Positions 6,958-15,802 of a stretch of DNA of 41,444 nt are shown here, piece after piece. The stretch comes from an uncultured Verrucomicrobiota bacterium (GTDB lineage Bacteria > Verrucomicrobiota > Verrucomicrobiia > Verrucomicrobiales > Verrucomicrobiaceae). Below the pieces are notes generated by a model. The model was given only the letters and a program-made list of their open reading frames with translations, searched no databases and was not told where the DNA came from. Numbering within the stretch: the first letter of the stretch is position 1; each line of letters starts with the position of its first letter. Position numbers and translations under genes: made by a program. The stretch lies in assembly GCA_903854655.1 (NCBI GenBank), contig CAINXC010000520.1:1-41444 (forward strand). Direction: 5' to 3'.

Positions 6958-8889
6958 ATGAGCGCACCCACGTCCATCAGCACCCACGGCTTCGTCCGCG
7001 TCGCGGCGGTTTCCCCTGCCCTGCATCTGGGTGACGTGTCCGCCAACGTGCAGGAGATCGCCACCTCGGCGGTGCGGGCGGCGGCGGAGGGCTGCCAGAT
7101 CATCGTGTTTCCAGAGCTCTGCCTCACCGGCTATTCCTGCGCCGATCTGTTCATGAACGCCGGGTTCCGGGCGGCCGCGCTGGAAGGGCTGGGCGAGCTG
7201 GCCATGCTGCTGGGCGGGCAGAAGGCGCTCATCCTGGTGGGCCTGCCGCTGGAGATCGAGGACCGGCTGTACAACGTCGCCGCCGTGCTGCACGAGGGCC
7301 GCATCCTGGGCTTCGTGCCCAAGTCCTTCCTGCCCAATTCCTGGGAGTTCTATGAGCGCCGCTGGTTCTCCCCGGCGAGCACCTTGCAACGCCAGACCTT
7401 CACCCTGCGCGGTGAAGTCATCCCGGTGGGCTGCGACCTGCTGTTCACGGCCAACGACCTGCCGGCCTGCCGCGTGGCGGTCGAGATTTGCGAGGACCTG
7501 TGGACGGTGATTCCACCGTCCAGCCAGGCGGCCCTGCAAGGCGCGACCGTGCTGGCCAACCTCTCCGCCAGCGACGAACTGCTGGGCAAGGCCGAGTACC
7601 GCCTCCAGCTTGTGGCGCAGCAGTCGGGGCGCTGCCTCGCCGCCTACATCTACAGCGCGGCGGGCGCGGGCGAATCCTCCACAGACCTGGTTTTCAGCGG
7701 CCACGGCATGATCGCCGAAAACGGCGGCCTGCTGGCCGAAGCGGAGCGTTTTGGCTTCGAATCCCGCAGCATCGTGGCGGACATTGATGTCACGCGCCTG
7801 CAGCATGACCGGCTGCACAGCGCCAGCTTCCGCGACAGCGCGCCCGCCGGCCCCGCGTGGCGTAGGATCGGCTTCACCATGGGCGGCGCCGCCGCCACAC
7901 CCCTGCGCCGCCACATTGCCGCGCATCCCTTTGTGCCCTCCGCTGCGGCGGACCGTAGCGCGGCGTGCCGCGAAATCTTCGCCATCCAGGCCACCGGCCT
8001 CGCGCGACGGCTGCGCCAGGTGCAGGCGAAGACCCTCGTCCTGGGCCTCTCCGGCGGGCTCGACTCCACGCTCGCCCTGCTGGTCGCGGAGGACGCCCTG
8101 AAGCGCGCCGCCCTGCCCGGCACGCGCATCGTCTGCATCACCATGCCCGGCCTGGGCACCACCTCGCGCACCAAGGACAACGCCGGAGAGCTGGCGGCCG
8201 CCCTGGGCACGGAGCTGCGCACCATCCCAATCGGTGACAGTGTGATGCAGCACCTGCGCGACATCGGACACCCGGAGGGCACGCACGACATCACGTTTGA
8301 AAACGCCCAGGCCCGCGAGCGCACCCAGGTGCTCATGGACGTGGCGAACCACACCGGCGGCCTCGTCCTGGGCACCGGCGACCTGTCCGAGGCCGCGCTC
8401 GGCTGGGGCACCTTCAACGGCGACCACATGTCCATGTACCACGTCAACGCCGGGGTGCCCAAGACGCTGGTGCGCTACCTCATCGCCTGGTGCGCCGAGC
8501 AGCCCGCCTTCCTGGCCGCCAGCAAGGTGCTGGCCGACATCCTCGACACGCCGATCTCGCCCGAACTGCTGCCCGCCAGCGCCACCGGCGACATCGCCCA
8601 GCGCACCGAGGACCACGTGGGCCCCTATGAGCTGGTCGATTTTTTCCTCTACCATTTCGTGCGCCACGGCTGCAGCGCCGCCAAGATCGCCTTCCTCGCC
8701 GGGATCGCGTTTCAAGACCGCTACACCGAGGCCGAAATCGCCCGCTGGCTGGCGCATTTCCTGCAGCGCTTCCGCACCCAGCAGTTCAAGCGCTCGGCGA
8801 TGCCCGACGGCCCCAAGGTGGGCTCGGTGGCCCTGTCCCCGCGCGGCGACTGGCGCATGCCCAGCGATCTGGGCGGCAGCCTGGGCTGA
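6958..8889 (+). CDS. nadE: Glutamine-dependent NAD+ synthetase
   Basis: A 643-residue enzyme that amidates nicotinate adenine dinucleotide to NAD+, the last step of NAD synthesis. The N-terminal nitrilase-type glutaminase domain (~12-290) has the Glu-Lys-Cys triad: E53 in FPELCLTGYSC, K122 in VPKSFLPN and C178 in EICEDLW. The C-terminal synthetase domain has the PP-loop LGLSGGLDSTLAL (~362-374) and the GTGDLSEAALGWGTFNGDHMSMY region. Length is that of the fused bacterial form. The start follows a C/T-rich leader with no Shine-Dalgarno. It is 4 kb from the NAD-salvage cluster at 12.8-18.5 kb but on the other strand, so it is not part of that operon. Confidence 0.95.
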   Translation: MSAPTSISTHGFVRVAAVSPALHLGDVSANVQEIATSAVRAAAEGCQIIVFPELCLTGYSCADLFMNAGFRAAALEGLGELAMLLGGQKALILVGLPLEIEDRLYNVAAVLHEGRILGFVPKSFLPNSWEFYERRWFSPASTLQRQTFTLRGEVIPVGCDLLFTANDLPACRVAVEICEDLWTVIPPSSQAALQGATVLANLSASDELLGKAEYRLQLVAQQSGRCLAAYIYSAAGAGESSTDLVFSGHGMIAENGGLLAEAERFGFESRSIVADIDVTRLQHDRLHSASFRDSAPAGPAWRRIGFTMGGAAATPLRRHIAAHPFVPSAAADRSAACREIFAIQATGLARRLRQVQAKTLVLGLSGGLDSTLALLVAEDALKRAALPGTRIVCITMPGLGTTSRTKDNAGELAAALGTELRTIPIGDSVMQHLRDIGHPEGTHDITFENAQARERTQVLMDVANHTGGLVLGTGDLSEAALGWGTFNGDHMSMYHVNAGVPKTLVRYLIAWCAEQPAFLAASKVLADILDTPISPELLPASATGDIAQRTEDHVGPYELVDFFLYHFVRHGCSAAKIAFLAGIAFQDRYTEAEIARWLAHFLQRFRTQQFKRSAMPDGPKVGSVALSPRGDWRMPSDLGGSLG

Positions 8890-9015
8890 ACAGGCCGTTC
8901 GGCCCCACGTTCGCGCTTTCCAACCCGCCTTCCCAATGTTTGATTGGCTGCGCGCCGCTGGCCTTCAGCCACCCGCATGCATTTCTCTTCTCTCACCCTT
9001 CATTTGCCCGCCCCC

Positions 9016-10797
9016 ATGCCTCTTCTCACCGACCGCAAGACCAAGCCGCAGTATGATGTCATTGTCGTGGGATCAGGCGCCGGCGGCGGCATGGCGGCGC
9101 TGCGGCTGGCGCTGGAGGGGGTGAAGGTGCTCATGATCGAGGCCGGCCGCAATTACGACCCTTCGACGGAGACGCCCATGTTCAACACGCCGGAGATGGC
9201 GCCGCTGCGCGGGGCCGCGACCAAGGACCGCTTTTTTGGCTACTACGATGCGACGGTGGACGGCGGCTGGCAGGTGCCGGGCGAACCCTACACCAACAAG
9301 CCCGGCACGGAGGGCGACTTCTGGTGGTGGCGGCCGCGCATGCTGGGCGGTCGCACCAACCACTGGGGCCGCATCTCGCTGCGCTTCGGCGAGTTCGATT
9401 TCAAACCCAGGGCGCGTGACGGCCTGGGCATTGACTGGCCCATGGATTACAAGGACATCGCCCCCTGGTACGACAAGGTGGAGATGCTCATCGGCGTGTA
9501 CGGCGAAAACGCCGGCATCGCCAACGCCCCTGACTCCTCGCCCGGCGTGCTGCTGCCCGCGCCGAAGCCGCGCCTCGGCGAGCTGATCGCCAAGAAGGCG
9601 GGCCGGAAGCTCGGCGTGCCGGTGGTGGGCGCGCGGCGCGCGGTGCTTTCGCAGCCGCTGGACTGGAAGAACATCCCGGCCAAGCTCTTCCCCAACAACC
9701 CGAAGGCACAGGAGCTCATCGGCAAGGACATGATGCTGCGCGCCCCCTGCTTCTGGGCCACCGACTGCACGCGCGGCTGCTCCATCCGCGCCAATTTCCA
9801 GAGCACCACTGTCCTGCTGCCGCCCGCGCTCGCGACCGGCAACCTCGACATCATCACCGATGCGATGGTGCGCGAGATCCTGGTGGATGGCGGAGGCAAG
9901 GCCACCGGCGTGCATTACATCGACAAGACCACCCGGCGCGATGCCATCGCCAAGGCGCGCGTGGTCATCATCGCCGGCGGCACCTGCGAGACCGCGCGCA
10001 TGCTGCTCAACTCCAAGTCGCGGGACAAGGCCGGGCTGGCGAACGCCAGCGGCCAGGTGGGCCAGAACCTGATGGACAGCGTGGGCACCGGCCTGGGCTC
10101 GCACATCCCGATGATGGAGGACCTGCCGCCCTTCAACGAAGACGGCGCCGGCGGCCTGCACACCTACGTGCCCTGGTGGCTGGTGAACCAGCACAACAAG
10201 CTGGGCTTTGCGCGCGGCTACCACATTGAGATGGGCGGCGGCAGGCACATGCCCAAGCCCGGCAGCTTCGGCAACCTGGACAGCACCAGCCCCGGCGTTT
10301 ACGGCAGCAGGCTCAAGCAGGACGCGCGGCGCTACTTCGGCGCCAGCTTCTCCTTCAGCGGCCGCGGCGAAATGATTCCCAACAAGGACTGCTACTGCGA
10401 GCTCGATCCGCAGATGGTCGATCAGTGGGGCATCCCGGTGCTGCGCTTCCATTGGAAATGGAGCGACCACGAGATCAAGCAGGCCGAGCACATGCAGAAC
10501 ACCTTCGCCGAAATGCTCGAAGCCATGGGCGGCAAGGCCTCGCCCAAAAGCGGCCGCGACGCCATCCAGCGCCCCGGCGAGAGCATCCACGAAGTCGGCG
10601 CCGCGCGCATGGGCGACAAGCCCTCCAACAGCGTGACCAACCAGTACGGCCAGACCTGGGAGGTGAAAAACCTCTTCCTCATGGACGGCGCCACCCTGCC
10701 CAGCAACCCCGACAAAAACCCCACGCTGACCATCCTCGCCCTGGCCTGGCGCAACAGCGAGTGGCTGATGGAGGAGATGAAGCGGGGCAATATTTAG
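9016..10797 (+). CDS. GMC-family FAD-dependent oxidoreductase
   Basis: A 593-residue flavoprotein of the glucose-methanol-choline family. The FAD-binding Rossmann motif YDVIVVGSGAGGGMAALRLA is at ~13-32 and the second FAD contact LGGRTNHWGRISLR at ~110-123. The C-terminal half has VGAARMGDKPSNSV with the active-site His shortly before it, then LFLMDGATLPSNPDKNPTLT. The overall pattern is closest to gluconate 2-dehydrogenase / sugar dehydrogenase flavoprotein subunits. No signal peptide is seen, and no cytochrome or gamma subunit is adjacent. An in-frame TTG at 8944 would add 24 unlikely residues; ATG 9016 places the FAD motif at the usual distance. Substrate probably a sugar or polyol, not provable here. 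Confidence 0.88.
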   Translation: MPLLTDRKTKPQYDVIVVGSGAGGGMAALRLALEGVKVLMIEAGRNYDPSTETPMFNTPEMAPLRGAATKDRFFGYYDATVDGGWQVPGEPYTNKPGTEGDFWWWRPRMLGGRTNHWGRISLRFGEFDFKPRARDGLGIDWPMDYKDIAPWYDKVEMLIGVYGENAGIANAPDSSPGVLLPAPKPRLGELIAKKAGRKLGVPVVGARRAVLSQPLDWKNIPAKLFPNNPKAQELIGKDMMLRAPCFWATDCTRGCSIRANFQSTTVLLPPALATGNLDIITDAMVREILVDGGGKATGVHYIDKTTRRDAIAKARVVIIAGGTCETARMLLNSKSRDKAGLANASGQVGQNLMDSVGTGLGSHIPMMEDLPPFNEDGAGGLHTYVPWWLVNQHNKLGFARGYHIEMGGGRHMPKPGSFGNLDSTSPGVYGSRLKQDARRYFGASFSFSGRGEMIPNKDCYCELDPQMVDQWGIPVLRFHWKWSDHEIKQAEHMQNTFAEMLEAMGGKASPKSGRDAIQRPGESIHEVGAARMGDKPSNSVTNQYGQTWEVKNLFLMDGATLPSNPDKNPTLTILALAWRNSEWLMEEMKRGNI

Positions 10798-10810
10798 TCC
10801 CCGCCGCCGC

Positions 10811-11593
10811 TTACTCCTTTGCCACCATCAGGGCCGGCAGATCGATCAGCACGTTGCCGCTGCGCATCAGCGTCTCGCCCACCAGGATGGCGTCGGCTCC
10901 GGCGGCGGCGACCCGCTCCGCGTCCTCCACGGTCTTGATGCCGCTTTCGCTGACGAGCACGATGTCTTCCGGCACCTCCTCGGCCAGCTCCTCGGTCGCG
11001 GCAAGATCGACGATGAAGGTCTGCAAGTTGCGGTTGTTCACGCCGATGATGCGCGCGTCCGTCTCCAGTGCACGATCCATCTCGCGCAGGTCATGCACCT
11101 CCATCAGCACCTCGAGCTGGCAGGAGTGGGCCACCTCCAGCAGATGGGTCAGCGTCGCCTGGTCAAGCGCGGCGACGATGAGCAGGATGGCGTCGGCACC
11201 GGCCACCACGGCCTCATAAATCTGCGCCTCGTGGATGATGAAATCCTTGCGCAGCACCGGGATCGAAACCTCGTCGCGGATCGTGGTCATGTAGTGCAGC
11301 GCGCCCTGGAAATATTTCTCGTCCGTGAGCACGCTGATGCCGCTGGCCCCCGCCTTGTCGTAGGTGCGGGCGATGGTCAGGTAGTCGAAGTCCGGGTTGA
11401 TCACGCCCACGGAGGGCGAGGCCTTCTTCACCTCGGCGATCAGGCCCAGCCGGCCGGGATCGGAGCAGAGGTGCGTGGCCAGGGAGCGGAACTCGTTGCG
11501 CAGGGCGGCGGCGGCGCGCAGCTTCTCCATGCGGGGCAGTAGCTTGGCGAGTTCGGTGTGCTTGTGGGCGATGATTTCGTCCAGTTTGTTCAT
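10811..11593 (-). CDS. trpC: Indole-3-glycerol phosphate synthase
   Basis: A 260-residue TIM-barrel enzyme of tryptophan synthesis that closes the indole ring from carboxyphenylamino-deoxyribulose phosphate. Motifs in order: LIAEVKKASPSVGVI with the catalytic Lys (~55-69), SVLTDEKYFQGALHYM (~89-104), LRKDFIIHEAQIYEA (~115-129), VNNRNLQTF (~180-188), VSESGIKT (~210-217) and GADAILVGETLMRS (~228-241). Start ATG 11593-11591; upstream in-frame codons are part of a repeat-like sequence. It converges with the GMC gene (13-bp gap) and diverges from the methyltransferase gene. No other trp genes are in the window. Confidence 0.95.
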   Translation of the reverse strand: MNKLDEIIAHKHTELAKLLPRMEKLRAAAALRNEFRSLATHLCSDPGRLGLIAEVKKASPSVGVINPDFDYLTIARTYDKAGASGISVLTDEKYFQGALHYMTTIRDEVSIPVLRKDFIIHEAQIYEAVVAGADAILLIVAALDQATLTHLLEVAHSCQLEVLMEVHDLREMDRALETDARIIGVNNRNLQTFIVDLAATEELAEEVPEDIVLVSESGIKTVEDAERVAAAGADAILVGETLMRSGNVLIDLPALMVAKE

Positions 11594-11603
11594 GTCGTGT
11601 CTT

Positions 11604-11682
11604 GATTGCGATTGCGGGGCGGGCGATGTCACTGCTTCCTTTCCCCTGCAATCCACCCTCCGCAATCCGAAATCCGCAATCC
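11604..11682. repeat. Intergenic repeat of CAATCCG words with inverted partner
   Basis: In the divergent trpC-methyltransferase gap, 11660-11682 repeats the word (C)CGCAATCC/GAAATCC. The opposite-strand version GATTGCGATTGCGG is at 11604-11617, giving 8-9-bp pairing arms. The right arm ends 2 bases before the methyltransferase ATG, so the whole regulatory region of both genes is repeat sequence. Confidence 0.65.
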
Positions 11683-11684
11683 TC

Positions 11685-12272
11685 ATGACTGACTGGGACC
11701 AATGCTACCGCGAAGGCAACACCCCCTGGAACCGTGGCCTGCCCTCACCGGCCCTGGCCGAGTACCTCGCCCGCCAGCCGCTGAATGGCCGCGTCTTCGT
11801 GCCCGGCTGCGGCCTGGGGCACGACGTGGCGCTGTTGGCCAAACAGGGCGCGCAGCCCACCGGCTTTGACATTTCGCCCCTGGCCCACGAGAAAGCCCGC
11901 GCCACGCACCCGGACCTGCCGCCGGAGACCTTCGTGCTCGGCGATCTCTACGCGCTGCCTGAGGCCTTCCTGGAGGCCTTTGATGCCATGGTGGAGCACA
12001 CCTGCCTCAGCGCCATGCCGCCGGAATGGCGCCCGCGCTACCGCGATGCCGTCGCCTCCGTGCTGAAGCCCGGCGGCCTCATCGTTGGCGTCTGGTACAT
12101 CAATCCCGACCTCGATCCCGGCGAAACCGGCCCGCCCTATCCCCTGCCCCTCTCTGAACTCGATGCCCTGTTCGCTGACGGCTTTGAGGTGGTCGAAGAC
12201 TACGTGCCGGAGGTCGGCTACGAGGGCCGCGTCGGCCGGGAGCGCCTGCGGGTGCTGCGCAAGGTGGGTTAA
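11685..12272 (+). CDS. SAM-dependent methyltransferase, TPMT-like
   Basis: A 195-residue class I methyltransferase of the thiopurine S-methyltransferase / thiol methyltransferase type. N-terminal W-D-x-x-Y-x-x-G-x-x-P-W (WDQCYREGNTPWNRG) and motif I RVFVPGCGLGHDVALLA (~36-52) bind SAM; the acidic end of strand 2 is GFDISPLA, and FDAMVEHTCLSAM (~99-111) is the typical motif IV region. Members methylate small thiols, selenols, tellurite or halides; the substrate is open here. The ATG at 11685 is chosen because upstream in-frame sequence is a repeat. Its stop overlaps the stop of the convergent SUI1 gene by 4 bp. Confidence 0.85.
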   Translation: MTDWDQCYREGNTPWNRGLPSPALAEYLARQPLNGRVFVPGCGLGHDVALLAKQGAQPTGFDISPLAHEKARATHPDLPPETFVLGDLYALPEAFLEAFDAMVEHTCLSAMPPEWRPRYRDAVASVLKPGGLIVGVWYINPDLDPGETGPPYPLPLSELDALFADGFEVVEDYVPEVGYEGRVGRERLRVLRKVG

Positions 12273-12607
12273 GACTTCACCCCGCCCACCTCAAATCCCT
12301 CGGCCTCCAGCACGGCGCGGATCTTGGCCACGTTGTCGCCCTGGATTTCCACGCGCTTGTCCTTCACCGTGCCGCCGCAGCCGCAGGCCGAACGCACCCG
12401 TTTCGCCACGTTCTCGATCACGGTCACCGGCAGGTGGGTGGCGAAATCCTTGATCACAATCACGGTCTTGCCGCCGCGATGCGCCGTCTCCCGCTGCAGG
12501 TTCACCTTGCCCATTTTCCACAGGCTTTTGGGGGCGGCGGGACCGGGTGGCAGACCCGAAGCGTTCAGATTGGCGAAGGGATTGCCTTTGTTTGGAGGGG
12601 TGGTCAT
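12269..12607 (-). CDS. SUI1/YciH-type translation initiation factor-like protein
   Basis: A 112-residue protein with an SUI1 (eIF1-like) domain: QRETAHRGGKTVIVIKDF (~42-59) and the glycine-rich CGCGGTVKDKRVEIQGDN (~79-96), the RNA-contacting region of the family. Residues 1-40 are a proline-rich, probably disordered leader (MTTPPNKGNPF...). Bacterial YciH proteins bind the 30S subunit and can discriminate against aberrant initiation complexes. The start is ATG 12607-12605; an upstream in-frame ATG at 12685 lacks support. Interesting beside the weak Shine-Dalgarno use in this genome, though a link is speculative. Confidence 0.88.
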   Translation of the reverse strand: MTTPPNKGNPFANLNASGLPPGPAAPKSLWKMGKVNLQRETAHRGGKTVIVIKDFATHLPVTVIENVAKRVRSACGCGGTVKDKRVEIQGDNVAKIRAVLEAEGFEVGGVKS

Positions 12608-12701
12608 GAACGACACCGGGGCGCTACCGGTGCCAGATTTCAAGGGCATTCCCGGCAGCCAACCCTTTTGACCCATTCGGCTCATGGAGCACCGGGTCCT
12701 G

Positions 12702-12829
12702 TGTAGCTGGCCTCTTTGAGGCCGGACCTGGTGAGCTTCCTTTGCGCAAAGGACACTGTTGGCTCTGTTTGGAATCGGCGATAGGCACAGAAGTCCGCCA
12801 CGCCTCCGGGGTCATAGACCCCAGCTACA
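12702..12829. repeat. Composite intergenic element, three hairpins inside a 9-bp inverted repeat
   Basis: Outer arms TGTAGCTGG (12702-12710) and CCAGCTACA (12821-12829, approximately) enclose three perfect hairpins: GGCCTC-TTT-GAGGCC (12709-12723), CCTTTG-CG-CAAAGG (12739-12752) and GGGGTC-ATA-GACCCC (12808-12822). It ends ~10 bp from the pncA stop codon (12839) and fills the gap between the 5' end of the SUI1 gene and the 3' end of pncA. It could act as a 3'-end structure for the NAD operon; no T-run is present. Confidence 0.75.
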
Positions 12830-12838
12830 ACAAACCCA

Positions 12839-13441
12839 TCATCGCGATTCCAGCACCGCACCGGCGGCCTGCATCTCCGCCAGCGCCCGGTCGCAGTCGC
12901 CGGGCGCGAGATCCACGCCCCGGCAGGCCTGGGTCAGCACGTGCACGCGGAAGCCCTCCTTCAGGGCGTCGAGCACGGTGAATTTCACGCAGTAGTCCGT
13001 GGCCAGGCCCGCCACCCACAGCTCCGTGGCGCCCCGGTCGCGCAGCCAGTCGGCCAGGCCGGTCGAGGCGCGGTGGCCGTTGTCGTAGAAGCCGCTGTAG
13101 CTGTCGATGCGCGGATCCATGCCCTTGGGGAACACGCGGGCGATGCTGCCTGTTTGCAGGCCGGGGGCGAACTCTGCGCCTGCCGTGTTCTGCACGCAGT
13201 GCACCGGCCACAGGGTCTGCGACAGGCCGTCCAGGTCGATGCTGTCGTACACCGTCCTTCCAGGGTGGTTCGCGGCGAAGCTGCCGTGCTCCGGCGGATG
13301 CCAGTCCTGGGTGGCGACGACGAGGTCAAACTGCGGCATGAGCCGGTTCACCACCGGCACGATGAGGTCGCCCTCGGGAACCGGCAGCGCGCCGCCGGGG
13401 AGAAAGTCGTTTTGGATGTCGATGAGGAGAAGGGTTTTCAT
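12839..13441 (-). CDS. pncA: Nicotinamidase
   Basis: A 200-residue isochorismatase-fold enzyme that deamidates nicotinamide to nicotinate. The catalytic triad is visible: D8 in [10 protein letters not shown]106 in VFPKGMD and C151 in [11 protein letters not shown]. Metal ligands D46 and H48 lie in [13 protein letters not shown]. Length matches bacterial PncA. Its ATG overlaps the stop of the macro gene by 4 bp (ATGA, 13438-13441), so it is translationally coupled as the last gene of the NAD cluster. Its product feeds PncB, encoded two genes upstream. Nicotinamide is released by KptA-type and other NAD-consuming enzymes, which gives this placement clear logic. Confidence 0.95.
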   Translation of the reverse strand: MKTLLLIDIQNDFLPGGALPVPEGDLIVPVVNRLMPQFDLVVATQDWHPPEHGSFAANHPGRTVYDSIDLDGLSQTLWPVHCVQNTAGAEFAPGLQTGSIARVFPKGMDPRIDSYSGFYDNGHRASTGLADWLRDRGATELWVAGLATDYCVKFTVLDALKEGFRVHVLTQACRGVDLAPGDCDRALAEMQAAGAVLESR

Positions 13442-13947
13442 GGGGGGGTGAGCAGAGGTTGGTAGAGCAGGAGGTCGGCCCGCGAAAAGCAGCAGAAGAT
13501 CACCCGCTGAAGCGGGCCGGGGGCGGCGATGAAATCTTTGACCGCCGCCACCGCGATCTGCGCCGCCAGAGCGGCTGGAAAGCGGTACACGCCGGTGGAG
13601 ATGCAGGGGAAGGCAAGGCTTTGCAGCCCGGCCTCCGAGGCGAGCCGCAGCGAATTGTGATAACAGGATCGCAGCAGCTCCGGCTCGCCGGCCTCGCCGC
13701 CATGCCACACCGGACCCACCGTGTGAATCACGTGCCGCGCCTTGAGGTTGTAACCCTTTGTCATCTTCGCCTGGCCCGTCTTGCAGCCGTTCAGCGTCAT
13801 GCACTCACGCACCAGGTCCGGCCCGGCGGCGCGATGGATCGCCCCGTCCACTCCACCGCCACCCATGAGCGAGGTGTTCGCGGCGTTGACAATGGCATCC
13901 ACATCAAGCGTCGTGATGTTGGCGGTGATGGCTTCGAGCGTGGTCAT
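13438..13947 (-). CDS. Macro-domain ADP-ribose hydrolase (YmdB-like)
   Basis: A 169-residue macro domain close to the MacroD/YmdB class, which removes acetyl or ADP-ribosyl groups from O-acetyl-ADP-ribose and ADP-ribosylated acidic residues. The signatures are intact: [20 protein letters not shown] (~16-35) with the Asn and Gly-rich loop, then IHRAAG, the [15 protein letters not shown] segment (~54-68), [10 protein letters not shown] (~75-84) and the phosphate loop [12 protein letters not shown] (~113-124). ATGA overlaps with pncB upstream and pncA downstream. Within this cluster it could open or clean ADP-ribose derivatives, including ADP-ribose phosphate from KptA; that substrate is an inference. 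Confidence 0.93.
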   Translation of the reverse strand: MTTLEAITANITTLDVDAIVNAANTSLMGGGGVDGAIHRAAGPDLVRECMTLNGCKTGQAKMTKGYNLKARHVIHTVGPVWHGGEAGEPELLRSCYHNSLRLASEAGLQSLAFPCISTGVYRFPAALAAQIAVAAVKDFIAAPGPLQRVIFCCFSRADLLLYQPLLTPP

Positions 13948-15389
13948 AAATGGCGGTTCTCCTGAATCATCCTCGCCTTCTGCTGCGCCAGCCCGTGCTC
14001 CAGCCCGGCGGGATACTCGTGCGGGTGCAGCAGCCGCTTGATGGTGGGGTGCAGGTGGCGGAGCTGCTCGCGGCAGCGGCGCTGGCTTTCCACCAGCGTC
14101 GGCAGGCGGCCCACCAGCTCCCCGGCGCGGAACACCGGCTGCAGGAGGTCCTCATGCGTCGCGCCCTCAGGGGTGGTCTTCAGGCGGGTGGGATCGGCGG
14201 GGTGGACGATCTCCACCGGATCGCCGCAGCCGTGCAGCTCGTCATAGATGGCGTCGCCGCGAAACTCGCCGTTGAAGGTGAAGCGCCGCACCTGCTGGAT
14301 GCCGGGGTTCGAGGTCTTGGCGCTCTGCTCGCTGATCTTGATCTTGGACTGCCAGGTGCCGTCGGTCTTGCGCACGGCGCCCAGCTTGTACACCCCGCCC
14401 AGGGCCGGCTGGTCGCCGCCGGTGACCATCTGGGTGCCCACGCCCCAGACATTGATGCGCGCGCCCTGGTGCTTGAGGCTCTCGATGAGGTGCTCGTCCA
14501 GGTCGTTGCTGGCGACGATCACCGCCTTGTCCAGCCCCGCCTCATCAAGGATGCGGCGCGCCTCGATGCTCAGCCAGGCGAGATCGCCCGAATCGAGCCG
14601 GATGCCCACCATCTCATGACCGGCGGCGCGCAGGCGCAGCCCGATCTCCGCCGCATGGCGCACGCCTTGCAGCGTGTCGAAGGTGTCCACCAGGAAGATG
14701 CAGTTGTTCGGCAGCGCCTCCGCATAGGCGGCGAAGGCCTCCTGTTCTGTATCAAAAGACATCACCCACGAGTGGGCGTGGGTGCCGCGCACGGGGATGC
14801 CATGCACCCGGCCCGCGAGCACGTTCGAAGTGGAGGTGGCACCGCCGATGAAGGCCGCGCGGCTGGCCATCACCGCGCCAAACGGACCCTGCGCTCGGCG
14901 CAGGCCGAACTCCATCACCTCGTCCCCCGCCGCAGCCTCGCACACGCGCGCCGCCTTGGTCGCGATCAGCGTCTGGAAATTGATGATGTTGAGCAGCGCC
15001 GTCTCCGCCAGCTGCCCCTGGATGACCGGGCCGCGCACGCGCAGCAGCGGCTCGTGCGGGAACACCACCGTGCCCTCCGGGACCGCGTCCACATCGCATT
15101 CCCAGTGCAGCCCGCCCAGGTAGTCCAGGAAACCCGGCTCGAACAAAGGGCGCTGATCGCGACCCTGCAACGTGGCCAGGTACTCCAGATCCCCCGCTTC
15201 AAACTTGAAGCCCTTCAGCCACTCCACCGCATCCGCCAGCCCGGCGGCAACCGCATAGCCTCCGGCAAAAGGAAGCCTGCGAAAGAACAGATGGAACACC
15301 GCCTCCTGGCGGGCATGACCCGCCTTCCAGTAGCCTGCGGCCATGGTGAGCTGGTAGAGATCGGTGAGAAGCGGAGTGTTGGTTTGCAT
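13944..15389 (-). CDS. pncB: Nicotinate phosphoribosyltransferase
   Basis: A 481-residue enzyme converting nicotinate and PRPP to nicotinate mononucleotide, the committed step of the Preiss-Handler route. Family blocks: [15 protein letters not shown] (~7-21), [18 protein letters not shown] (~131-148), [20 protein letters not shown] (~160-179), [15 protein letters not shown] with the phosphorylated/catalytic His (~199-213), [12 protein letters not shown] (~269-280) and [22 protein letters not shown] (~315-336). Starts 5 bp after the stop of the membrane-protein gene and overlaps the macro gene by 4 bp. Expected to be controlled by the NrtR-like protein of the same cluster. Confidence 0.95.
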   Translation of the reverse strand: MQTNTPLLTDLYQLTMAAGYWKAGHARQEAVFHLFFRRLPFAGGYAVAAGLADAVEWLKGFKFEAGDLEYLATLQGRDQRPLFEPGFLDYLGGLHWECDVDAVPEGTVVFPHEPLLRVRGPVIQGQLAETALLNIINFQTLIATKAARVCEAAAGDEVMEFGLRRAQGPFGAVMASRAAFIGGATSTSNVLAGRVHGIPVRGTHAHSWVMSFDTEQEAFAAYAEALPNNCIFLVDTFDTLQGVRHAAEIGLRLRAAGHEMVGIRLDSGDLAWLSIEARRILDEAGLDKAVIVASNDLDEHLIESLKHQGARINVWGVGTQMVTGGDQPALGGVYKLGAVRKTDGTWQSKIKISEQSAKTSNPGIQQVRRFTFNGEFRGDAIYDELHGCGDPVEIVHPADPTRLKTTPEGATHEDLLQPVFRAGELVGRLPTLVESQRRCREQLRHLHPTIKRLLHPHEYPAGLEHGLAQQKARMIQENRHL

Positions 15390-15394
15390 GGGAA

Positions 15395-15802
15395 TTAAAT
15401 TTTGTTTTCCAAATAATCGTCCAGCCGACGGTTGATCCAGCGTGCGCCGATGCCGTGGTACCGGGGTGACAGCATCTCAATAACAATCACAATGACTGTG
15501 ACCGGCCCCTGATACAGCATGGCCGGCAGCCAGCCTGCCTGCCCCTGGGCGAGCCACCAGCCGACATTGAGCACAAAGACGGCGGCCCACCAGAGTTCCA
15601 GAGACCGCCGCAGGCGGAAGACATTGCAGAACAGGAAGAAGTGGCCCACCACCACCGCGACGATCCATGCCATCTCATTGCCCTCACGCCCCATCCACCA
15701 GACGATGGCCGTGGCCGTGAACAGGATGGCAACATCGGCCAACGACAGGCGCAGGCCGCTGGTGCGATGAACCTCGCTTGGTGCTTTGACGTTCGAGTTC
15801 AT
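15395..15802 (-). CDS. Small membrane protein of unknown function in the NAD cluster
   Basis: A 135-residue protein with three or four hydrophobic segments: ~20-38 (VAILFTATAIVWWMG), ~44-60 (WIVAVVVGHFFLFCNVF), ~67-83 (LWWAAVFVLNVGWWLA) and ~90-108 (PAMLYQGPVTVIVIVIEML). The tail ARWINRRLDDYLENKI is charged. I do not recognise the family. Start ATG 15802-15800 overlaps the stop of the glycohydrolase gene (ATGA), and its stop is 5 bp before pncB, so it is embedded in the operon. That position suggests a link to pyridine uptake or membrane signalling, but nothing in the sequence proves transport; no nicotinamide-transporter motif is visible. Confidence 0.8.
   Translation of the reverse strand: MNSNVKAPSEVHRTSGLRLSLADVAILFTATAIVWWMGREGNEMAWIVAVVVGHFFLFCNVFRLRRSLELWWAAVFVLNVGWWLAQGQAGWLPAMLYQGPVTVIVIVIEMLSPRYHGIGARWINRRLDDYLENKI

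Noticed and set aside
6853..8757. 634-codon minus-strand open frame opposite nadE
   Set aside because: No recognisable domain, while the plus strand encodes NadE with all catalytic residues.
13950..15398. Plus-strand open frame across pncB
   Set aside because: Antisense shadow; pncB on the minus strand has full family motifs.
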